Assembly: GCA_033977485.1 (NCBI GenBank)
Contig: CM066984.1
Coordinates: forward strand, 29,245,501-29,309,500
Origin: Hydrangea macrophylla
Lineage: Eukaryota > Streptophyta > Magnoliopsida > Cornales > Hydrangeaceae
Direction: 5' to 3'
DNA: 64,000 nt
Position 1 is the first letter of the stretch. Each line of letters begins with the position of its first letter. A program made the position numbers and the translations under genes. Under the pieces are notes generated by a model. That model did no database searches and was not told where the DNA came from. It saw only the letters and a list, made by a program, of their open reading frames with translations. Shown here one piece after another: positions 56,001-64,000 of the stretch.

Positions 56001-57389
56001 TTGTCATGAGTGACTTTTGTCGACCATGCTGAATCCCAATCCATTAAGGATGAGTTTCTGGACGAACAGCTACTGGCAGTAAGTGATTAGCCTTGGTATG
56101 CTGATATCGTGAACTACCTTGTCATGGGAGAAACCCCGAATCATTGATCAAACCAAGACAGAAAATGGTTCCTCTCGTTCACGCGTCATTTCTTTTTTGA
56201 TGACCCATATCTTTTCAAGTACTGTGCTGATCAGGTTATCAGGCGCTGCGTCCCTAACGAGGATATAACCGTAATTTTAGCATCATGCCATTCTGAGGCA
56301 TGCAGTGGCCACTTCGCTTCACAAAAGACCGCACAAAAAGTTCTACAAAGCGGTTTCTACTGGCCCACAATTTTTAAAGATGCGTATTCCTTTTGCAAGA
56401 CATGCCAACGCTGTCAAAAGCTTGGAACTATTTCTAAAAGGAATTCTATGCCTTTAACCCCTATCATCACAATTGAGATATTCGATTGTTGGGGTATAGA
56501 TTTTATGGGCCCATTTCCCAAGTCTAATAACTGTGAATATATACTCCTTGCTGTAGAGTATGTATCAAAATGGGTTGAAGCGATACCAACGAGACGCAAT
56601 GACCATAGAACGGTCATGTCCTTTCTAAGAGAGCATATCTTGTCTCGTTTTGGAACTCCGAAAGCTTTACTAAGTAACCAAGGCAAGCATTTCTGCAATA
56701 GGCCTTTGGAGTCACTTCTCAAGAAATACGGAGTCTGCCATAAAATCGCTCTTGCTTATCATCCACAGTCGAATGGGCAAGCAAAATTGGCTAACCGAGA
56801 AATCAAGCATATTCTTGAAAAGACGGTTAGCTCTAACCGAAAGGACTGGGCATACAAGCTGACCGACGCTTTATGGGCATACCGTACTGCCTACAAGAAG
56901 AATCTAGGTATGTCCCCATATAGATTGGTTTACGGGAAAGCTTGCCACCTCCCTGTTGAAATTGAGCATAAAGCTTACTGGGCGACACGCTCACTGAACT
57001 TTGATATCCAAGAGGGAGGTCAGTTACGCAAGCTCCAACTTGCAGAGCTAGAGGAAATACGACGAGATGCGTATGACTCTGCAAAGTTGCATAAGGAAAG
57101 GTTGAAGGCTCGCCATGATTGTACGATCTTTCGTAAATCATTTGAGCCGGGGCAGAAAGTTTTGCTATATGACTCTCGTCTCCACCTGTTCCCGGGAAAG
57201 CTCCGTTCCCGTTGGACAGACCCGTTCATTGTAAAGACTGTCTTTCCACACGGGGCAGTTGAGCTCGTCAATCCAAAGAACGATGATAGTTTCAAGGTAA
57301 ATGGCCAGAGGTTGAAACTGTTCATGGAGAACTTCCAAACTGAAGTTGAGCACATCCATCTGGATGAGCCCAACTATTCTCCCACTTAA
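53097..57389 (+). pseudogene. Athila B pol: protease, RT, RNase H, integrase; about four stops
   Basis: Continues the gag frame. Protease D-L-G-A-S at about 53856-53870. RT with [14 protein letters not shown] and catalytic F-M-D-D (about 55224-55235). RNase H with [37 protein letters not shown] and VVADHLS. Integrase zinc region [11 protein letters not shown] and CKTCQRC, then core [10 protein letters not shown]. The second catalytic position reads S-N-Q-G where A has S-D-Q-G, so the integrase active site is lost. The long open stretch 56448-57389 covers the integrase core and tail ([34 protein letters not shown]). Stops: TAG 54363 (CAG), TGA 56007 (TGG), TAG near 56088 (A has CTA) and TGA near 56144 (TGG). 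Confidence 0.93.
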
Positions 57390-57543
57390 AATCCAAAGTG
57401 GAGTTCCATATTGTTGTTGTATTCCTTATCTTTCCCTGCATTTTAGTTTCTCTCTTTTGTTTTTAATTCTTTGTTCGTTCTTTTATGTTTGTTATCTCGT
57501 TCTAATCCGCTATACCTTGAACCACTCAATTGCAGGTGCATAG

Positions 57544-58475
57544 ATGCGAGGTGACGATGTTCATTCTATCAGTTTATGGGTTGATTCAGAATGTCGTTGT
57601 GGCACCTGGACTGAGGGTGAACTCACACCCTGCCCCTTGCTTCATCAAGACCCTGAAGCTCACACTCTCATTGATGCTGCCCAAGGGTACCTTCCATACC
57701 CACCGGCCTTCCTTGACATCAATCCATATGAAAACATGGAATTTCCTGATGACGATGATGTGGATGAGGAAGAAGACCTGTACATGGGAAGAATGGTGGA
57801 TGATGCACTCATGGCACAATGGGAAAATGATGATATGTGGGAGCCATGGGAAGATCATATCCTCCAGGATGTCGTCCCGGAACGTCACAATGCAGTTTTT
57901 GTTTTTGTTGACGACTTCCTTGTTCCCGAGTTGGTCCCATACCGCTATGTGTACCTGAGCTTCCTGCTATTCAGGCTCCAATACCCCTTACCAGCTAGTG
58001 CATTGTGGGAATCTATGCCAATAGTGAGGTTGGAACTTAGTCACTTTTCTTTTTATTTTGTCCTGTTCTTTGTTTTCTTTTCATGTTTAATCCTTGTTTC
58101 TTGTGTTCCATTATCTTAATCTCGGTTTGTTTGTCTTGTGTCGTTTCCTTGTCCAGGATTGTCACTATATTTCTCAATGGTGTTCCGGTGATCCTTCCAC
58201 ATCAGCTGTTCCATGGGGCTCGCACGCACTCTCCTGGCACTCCACTACAAGAGGAAGAACAATTGCGGATTTTCACACCATTATCTATGTCTCCACTACA
58301 GTCTCCTCTCATGTGCACACCTCATTCCCTAGCGACTCCAGACATGTTGAATGACATTCTTGCCGCTTTTAGATTATTTTGGGAACGGGAATTGTCATGT
58401 TTGGAGTCCAATCTCGAAGATCAGGTGGTGTTCGAAGCAATGGAAGAAGAAGAAGTTTTCGTGTTGGAAGTTTAG
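57544..58475 (+). CDS. Spliced acidic ORF between pol and env position (B)
   Basis: Exon 1 is 57544-58028 (485 nt, the same length as in A). The intron is 58029-58156 (128 nt, GTTGGA to TTGTCCAG). Exon 2 is 58157-58475. The frame is open across both exons, about 267 codons, with no premature stop, while gag-pol next to it has at least eight. ATG 57544 follows an acceptor-like ATTGCAG/GTGCATAG. Features match A: Cys-containing head, acidic middle (DDDDVDEEEDLYMGRM), WENDDMWEPWEDH, VFVFVDDFLVPELVPYRYV, then ILPHQLFHG, MLNDILAAFRLFWERELSC and an acidic end. Function unknown; small, acidic, Trp-rich, probably soluble. Confidence 0.65.
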
Positions 58476-58797
58476 TGTTCCATTTCAGTTTGTTCTGTCA
58501 TTTTCATTTTTTTCAATTGAAGTGTAATTCTGGGCAAATGCTTGTCAGTGTGGTTTTTATTTTAATTTTTCTATGTAATAAGGTCTACGGATCACGTGGG
58601 GAGTTATAATTTTGCAAATTGACTGCATTTTGAATCTTTTATTACTAAATCTTTGCAATTTTATCTTTTGGTGATGTCCATTCTGGCCTACATGTCTGCA
58701 ATTGAACTGCTTTTAAGTATCTTTGCATGTCCAGATTTGTTTCTAATAGTTGGGGGTGTTTTGGTTCACTTTTTCAAAGAATTTTGTAATTTTTGTG
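58476..58797 (+). other. Spacer between the acidic ORF and the internal leader (B)
   Basis: T-rich, no coding signal; likely 3' untranslated region of the acidic ORF. Confidence 0.5.
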
Positions 58798-58919
58798 TTC
58801 GATCGATCGAACCTATTTCGATCGATCTAAAACCCTGCGTGTTCAAGCGCTTGAACGCTTTATTCAATCGATTGAGCGATTTACTTTCGACTGATCGAAC
58901 GTTGGTCGATCGATCGAAC
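58798..58919. promoter_or_regulatory. Palindrome cluster upstream of the internal leader (B)
   Basis: Six sites start at 58799, 58818, 58843, 58864, 58887 and 58906 (spacing 19, 25, 21, 23, 19; total 107, the same as the intron cluster of A). Confidence 0.85.
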
Positions 58920-59442
58920 GTTGTTTTAAACGAGGCGTCTTCAGAACACCTCTTCAGTTCCCTCACTCTCACACACTCGAGCGATCGCACACAGAGAGAG
59001 GGCGACTCGGCGATTTTTCCATCTCTAGCATCCACACACCTCATTTTGGGGGCTTGGATTATCACCATCATCATCATCTCACCTCCACTGCGTGTTTCCA
59101 CACTGAGGTAGGCTCCACGAGCCTTTTGTCTTTCATTTTGTTAGAAAAATCCCAAGGGGGTGTCCCCTTGGTCTTAGGATTTCCATTTTGTAGCTCTTTT
59201 TCTTTCGCTTTTCGTTTTCCCATTCGATTTTACAAGCGCAGCACATCGCTGTGTTCGATCGATCAAACTGTTTTCGATCGATCGAATCTGACATGTTCGA
59301 GCGATCAAACTATGCTCAAGCGATCGAATCCTACTCCAGTTCAATCGATCGAACTAAGTTAGATCGATCAAACTAGAGCAGTAACAGTTTCTTTCTTTTT
59401 CTTCCCTGTTCTAATCTGTATCATGTTGTGTTCTATTTTCAG
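58920..59442 (+). promoter_or_regulatory. Internal leader exon and intron of the env-position ORF (B)
   Basis: A CT/CA-rich leader ends at donor CTGAG/GTAGGC (GT at 59108-59109). The 335-nt intron contains the second palindrome cluster (59254-59372) and ends TATTTTCAG at 59442, 10 bp before ATG 59453. The leader start shares AAACGAGGCGT with A, but the TATA-like motif of A is not present here. Confidence 0.55.
59254..59372. promoter_or_regulatory. Palindrome cluster in the leader intron (B)
   Basis: Six sites start at 59255, 59274, 59297, 59316, 59341 and 59360 (spacing 19, 23, 19, 25, 19). Confidence 0.85.
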
Positions 59443-59452
59443 GGCTACCACG

Positions 59453-60813
59453 ATGAATCCAGTAACTGGCTACCACAAGTCCAAGCCCCTCAGCCTCACT
59501 ATACCTGATCCGGTACCCGCACATGGGTTCCGGAATGATGAGGATCGGGGATGGTACGAGCGTCATTTCCGGGCGCGAAAGGTGATGATTGAGCATCCTG
59601 TCGAGTCTATTTGGTCGTAGTACCTGTGGTTCCTGACACGGATTTGCTCCATGCCCCACTGGTTTGATTTACTCTCACTTGCCAAGAGAGTAAATCTGTC
59701 ATGGATACGAGGTGCGTGCGCGATGATGATACGCGACCCGGATAACCATTCACATATCATGCTTTCTTCCGGGGTCGGGCGTTCGTCATCAGTCCCGCTA
59801 CAGTTTCGGTCGCCTTGGGGGTACCAGAGGTACCAGATTATATTTGCCCCCATCGGCCTGACGCACCTGAGACACCACCATCTGCCATTATCCGCGAGCT
59901 CACCAGAGGCGCCGTTCCTTCGTGGAATGGCGAGGCTATGATTGAGGACCACTTCCTTACCGACGACTACCACATGCTTCACCTGGTCCTCAGCAATTGT
60001 CTCTTGGTGACCTCTTATCGAGAGAAGATCGCGGCTTGGTATACGCGAGTCTTATTTGTAGTGGGGACAGGACAGCCGATCTGCTTACTCTGGCTTTATA
60101 TCGGCTTCATGGTCCATCCCACCCGCTACATCACCTCCAAGAAGCACCTGAAAGGTGCTTGGGTGATTCACAGAGTTATGGCTCAGGCCGGCTTTCCTGA
60201 GCTTGCTGGAGACGGCCTTCGTTCTTCCCCCAGCCGATTCAGTGAGGCAGCGGCTCGCCGCTCAGACGCCCAGAAGAGGAAACGAAAGGGAAAAGGGAAA
60301 GCGAAGGTGGGGGCGAAGAAGAAGAGGTGTGGTGGGACAGACACAGAGGCTGGAGCTTCAGGGACGCCCACAGAGGCTGAGGAGCTTGATACTGACAATG
60401 AGGAGGAGGATCCGGTTGCTGCTGTTTAGCAGTTCGAGTTGCGATAGCGGTCGCAGACTCAGGCCCAGGGAGAGTCTTCTTCCTCTGTGCCTCTCCCGAC
60501 AGTTTATGAGCTGCTATTGGAGAAGAGAGAGGCCAGGATCAGACTTGAGGGCCGGATGGATCAGCTGCAGACCTTGCTTGAGTCTATATTGATTCAGATT
60601 GGGGTCGATCAGGCCGTTCACTCTGCTCACCATCCCACGACTACCCCGTCTGCACCACCTGCTGCCGATCCAGCATCTTCCGCTGCTTCTGCTCCACTTA
60701 CTGCTGATCTTCCATTCACTTCTGCTGCTGCACCTGCTACTGCACCACTGCCACCTGCTCCCATTGACATTCCTTCTGATGTGGCTGATGATGATCCGTC
60801 GGGAGCCGCGTAG
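59453..60813 (+). pseudogene. Athila env-position ORF, copy B, broken
   Basis: Homologue of 22912-21458 (minus). ATG 59453, then TAG at 59618, a one-base deletion near 59747 (the Pro codon of the PFTY-like motif seen in A), and TAG codons near 60427 and 60442 (CAG-derived). Beyond the shift the frame is open at 59815-60429 (MGVPEVPDYI, IIRELTRGAVPSWNGE, LTDDYHMLHLVLSNC, HLKGAWVIHRVM), followed by a Lys-rich run (KRKRKGKGKAKVGAKKK), an acidic stretch, a LLLEKREARIRLEGRMDQL coiled-coil-like helix and a Pro/Ala/Ser tail to the stop at 60811-60813. No signal peptide or membrane helix is seen. Confidence 0.8.
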
Positions 60814-62900
60814 CATTTTCTGGGGAGGGGGTGGTGTTATTGTATTTTTGATTATATGTTTATTTTTGTTGTACTATTTTTTTGGTAGGTGGGTTATGGT
60901 TGGACATGTTGGACAGTTCTTTATTTTGTTTAGTTTGGTTATGTATGAACATTATTTATCACTGCTTTTATTTTATTCCTTTACCATTCCAGTGGTTTGT
61001 ATTGTTTGGATCATGGTTTTATTGCTTGATCTTAATCTATTGATCCTTGTTGTTTTGGAGATTGTGTTCTATATTTCTATGCCAGGTTGCTATGCTTGTT
61101 ATCATCGCGTTGCTCTATACAGGTGAAACCTATCTATTTTAATTGTTGAAAATCAACTTCTGGGGACTTTGTTGTTTTCAGTTGGGGGTAGGGGATACTA
61201 ATAGATAGGTATATTTTGCACTTGGATATGTCTCAAATTTAATTAGAATGCGGTCTGGTAAAATTTTGAAAATTTTTAATTTTGAATCTTATTGATAGAA
61301 TAGCTCTGAATAATCTCTCCTGCTTGTTAATTAGGCGATGACACATTTGTAGTATTCTCATCTTTTTATGGATTAAGTTCACACGTTTTCTGTTATCACT
61401 GAGATGGATTGCATGTGTGAAGCTATTATGTATCCAATACTTTTATGCACTAATTGGCAGTTATGTAGAAAACCTGAAAACTGAGTTAATATGACTATAG
61501 TGCCACAAGAATAAGTAGTGGAAGCTAATAACCCTTAGTGAGATATTGAGCCAATCGTCATTTCTGAGGGAATTCTCATACAATTTTGAATAGTTTTTCT
61601 TGTTTATACTTAGTAAATTCGTTGTAAATGTCTCAGTTTTTCTTTAAAAGTTTTGACTGCTTGTTAGAGGAGAACGTTCAGGATTTACCAATTATACTCA
61701 ATGAACACTTAAGTGCTAAAAATTGAAAGTTGAGAAAATGATTTAAGCCATCGTTTACCCATTCTTTAACCTGATATAGCTTTCACCTACATTCATTGAA
61801 ATGTTTCATCCCTGATCCCACACCAACTAAATATTTCTAATATGATTACAAAGAATCCAAGTCCTTGATCTATACCTTGACCTCAATGAGCCGTATTATA
61901 CATTTATTAAGAATGAAGTCATCAAAGTAGAGGAAGTGGAAGGAAGTAGTTGTGGGTCAGTTTACTTAAAAAAAAAAAAAAAGAGAAAAAAGATGAATGC
62001 TGAAAAAAAAAAAAACATATGAAATGAATGAGAGATTGGGTTGAGAGATGAAAAGAATAAAAAGAGAAGTTGAAATTCCATCACATACTGAAAAGCACAT
62101 TCTTCTCTACAACACCCTCACCTACTAACTAAAAGCCGAAATTCAAAGTCTTAAAGATTCTCAACAATTAATTTGAACATGGAAGTGTGAATTGAGTTAT
62201 CCACGGTATTTCGCTCCTCTAGTAAGTAGTGTTCTATTCATGAGACTGTATACTCTTAAATGTCCGTTTTTCATACAGTCAAGTATGGAAGCATTAGCAC
62301 CCAGAATATCAGCCTTATCAAAGCTTTCATACGGTGTGCGGTCATTGTAAAGCAAGTTTCTGAGAGACGTTTTTTTTAGTGTGACCAATGTGAGAGTTGA
62401 GCTGAAACTGCGAGTTTTTCAAGGAGCAATAGTCTAAATAACTCTTAATAGGGTTGGATGTATGGTTGTTAAACTCACACACACACGGGTGCATGATGGT
62501 GATACATATGTTATATTTTACTTGGTAATATAAGGGAGCATGTGGATTTCTTTCATGGGTTGATTGAGGATAGTATATCTCTGTAGAGTTAAAGTAATAG
62601 TTTAATGGAGGGGAAATTCTACAAGTTATTCTAAATCTTTTTGAGTAAAATTGGAGAATTTTGTGAGTATATTCACTGTAAACCCTCACGAGACAACACT
62701 CGTCCACTAGGGAGAACCTAGGGATTTAACGGCTTGTTGCATTAGCTAAATGCAACCGCGATTCCTGCGAAAGTGAGTTAGGAATTTTCTCTCTATCTTA
62801 GTTTGGGTTGTTTTTAGTTTTCCTTTGTTTTTCTTAGTCATGGTAGTATTAGTTTAGTAGTTTTTATTTTTGCTTTATCACTAGGGACTAGCAATAAGCT
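60814..62900 (+). other. Long 3' non-coding region of Athila B
   Basis: T-rich at first (60830-61130; an open frame there is incidental). It has two A-rich runs near 61968-62020 and blocks conserved with element A, the clearest at about 62655-62780 containing CTCACGAGACAACACTCGTC and AACGGCTTGTTGCA. No gene is supported. Confidence 0.65.
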
Positions 62901-62912
62901 AGTTGGGGGTTG
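62901..62912 (+). other. Polypurine tract of Athila B
   Basis: AGTTGGGGGTTG directly before the 3' LTR, identical to that of element A. Confidence 0.82.
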
Positions 62913-63165
62913 TGCAAAGCGGGGGTATTTGTAAAATACAACCGCGCTAAAAGGGAGAATTGCATTGGTTTTAATCACAACTTCCGTTTTTATCTGCAAT
63001 TTGCATTACAAGGCTAGTTTTCATATAATGTGATTAATCTATGATAAGTTGTATTGTTTTAGCTATTGTTTGTGCAGATCTCTGCTGTGTGGACTAGAGA
63101 GATGAACGTCAGGACAACTGGAATGCTGGAGTGCAGATAAAAGAATTCAAAGCTAAAGTTTGAAG

Positions 63166-63276
63166 TTCGAGCGATTGACGACAGTTCGATGGACCGAAGG
63201 TTCGATCGCTTAAAGAAAGTTGAAGCGCTTGAGTTCCAAATGTTTAATCGATCGAGAAATGTTCGATCGATCGAAC
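63166..63276. promoter_or_regulatory. Palindrome cluster upstream of TATA, 3' LTR of Athila B
   Basis: Counterpart of 50350-50459 with five point differences in the palindromes, including ATGGACCGAAGG instead of ATGGATCGAAGG. Confidence 0.8.
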
Positions 63277-63756
63277 ATGGTATTTTCAGAAACTTTCGTG
63301 TACGCAGTAGTTGCGGAATTTTAATCCTAGCCTCTAGGTTTTCTATATATATGAGTATTGTATACGTCCCAAGGGACGCCCAACTTCTGTTTTTTATCAG
63401 TTTAGAGAGAGAGAGAGGAGAGTTTTTATTGTTTTCTTTGTAGGTTTTCCATTGATTACTCTAAGGTTTGATTAAGTTCATCATTCCAGGTTACTTATTT
63501 ATTGTTTTATTTACATTCTGTACTTAGTTAATCGTAGTTTAATCTTCAATCTTGTAGTATTGCATGCTAGATAAGTTAAAATCACTAGTTTTCATAGTTT
63601 TCATGAAAAACTCACATCCAAACAAAGCCTTAATGTTTTCATATGATAAAAACCGATCTGTGATACTCCAGACGATGTCTGAGTAGTCCTAGGGTTGGGA
63701 GAACACGATGAAACAGTGATCTCCTGCCTTTGCCATGCAGCAGAATAAATCCTGTG

Positions 63757-63876
63757 TTTGATCGATCGGAGGTAGTTCGAGCGATCGAACCAGAGATAGT
63801 CAAGCGATCGAAGGACATTTCGATCGATTGAGGGATGAAGGCTTTCAATCGATCGAACGATCGTCGATCGATCGAA
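63757..63876. promoter_or_regulatory. Palindrome cluster downstream of TATA, 3' LTR of Athila B
   Basis: Counterpart of 50923-51042; two of the six sites have lost a CG (TTGATCGATCGG and TCAATCGATCGA). Confidence 0.8.
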
Positions 63877-64000
63877 CTCTCTGATTCTTGAGGATGTTCT
63901 CTGCAGTATTCCAAGACCTTTTGTTTTTGAGATTCGTTATCATACTGTCCCTAAATGCTCAGTTTGTCAAAACAGTTTTCAAAATCAAGGCCCTAAGGCA

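Larger units (their letters stand above)
50131..64000 (+). mobile_element. Athila-lineage element B, 5' LTR truncated, 3' LTR leaves window
   Basis: Same family as element A but on the + strand. It has the 5' LTR from its 35th base (50131-51697), PBS 51704-51721, gag-pol 51828-57389, spliced acidic ORF 57544-58475, internal leader and intron, env-position ORF 59453-60813, 3' non-coding region, PPT 62901-62912 and 3' LTR from 62913. Comparing the overlapping parts of the LTRs I count about 25 substitutions in roughly 1050 bp (about 2.4%) plus a 16-bp indel, so B is older than A. It is defective. Confidence 0.93.
62913..64000 (+). repeat. 3' LTR of Athila B, incomplete at window end
   Basis: Starts TGCAAAGCGGG. 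TATA box CTATATATATG at about 63343-63353 between palindrome clusters. It matches the 5' LTR through 64000, where the window stops, with roughly 500 bp of LTR still to come. Confidence 0.93.

Noticed and set aside
60599..61126. 175-residue Leu/Phe-rich frame that looks membrane-like
   Set aside because: It is a second frame of the Athila tail plus T-rich 3' sequence; the hydrophobicity comes from base composition and is not kept in element A.
1..64000. tRNA, rRNA or other structural RNA genes
   Set aside because: No cloverleaf, A/B box pair or rRNA segment was recognised; the TGG-starting tRNA-complementary stretches are retroelement primer-binding sites.

Overview
The window is plant nuclear DNA, almost certainly from a eudicot. 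It consists of nested, mostly dead LTR retrotransposons, and I see no host gene. The evidence is Ty3/gypsy gag-pol proteins of the Tekay-like, Athila and Tat lineages, their LTRs, primer-binding sites (PBS) and polypurine tracts (PPT), target-site duplications, a retroelement-borne plant mobile domain (PMD) fragment and a Ty1/copia scrap. The sequence does not identify the species.

Layout. 1-8407 (+): Tekay-like element entering from the left, with an acidic ORF upstream of gag, decayed gag-pol and a 2.2-kb 3' LTR. 8408-10361: non-coding, with a possible Helitron end. 10362 to about 12212 (-): probable solo LTR. 12528-39599 (+): old Tat-lineage element with two RNase H domains. It is split by a complete 14.7-kb Athila element A (17610-32330, minus, TSD GCCAG, two 1629-bp LTRs about 1% apart) and by a 4.3-kb solo LTR (32728-37056, TSD ACCAA). 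Its 3' end is cut by an Ogre-like LTR (39600-42597, +). 43329 to about 49965 (-): 3' LTR and 3' region of a second Ogre-like element. That region carries degenerate tandem repeats and an antisense, intron-containing PMD fragment. 49966-50130: copia fragment. 50131-64000 (+): second Athila copy B, whose 5' LTR lacks its first 34 bp and whose 3' LTR runs off the window.

How the parts work. Each Athila copy is LTR, PBS, one long gag-pol frame, a spliced acidic ORF, an env-position ORF preceded by its own leader exon and intron, a 2-kb conserved 3' non-coding region, PPT, LTR. Nearly all internal stops in both copies are explained by C-to-T or G-to-A changes.

Most interesting signal. Short perfect or near-perfect palindromes occur in clusters at fixed spacing. 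In Athila the unit is TCGATCGATCGA, usually six per cluster at about 19/25/19/25/19 bp. In the Tekay-like LTR it is CCAATCGATTGG at 20/20/30/20 bp, then 20/25/20/25/20 bp. One cluster lies about 60-70 bp upstream of the LTR TATA box and another about 400 bp downstream. In Athila the same bracketing is repeated around the internal leader exon of the env-position ORF. Two unrelated lineages with different palindromes thus share one promoter-bracketing layout, which I do not recognise as described.
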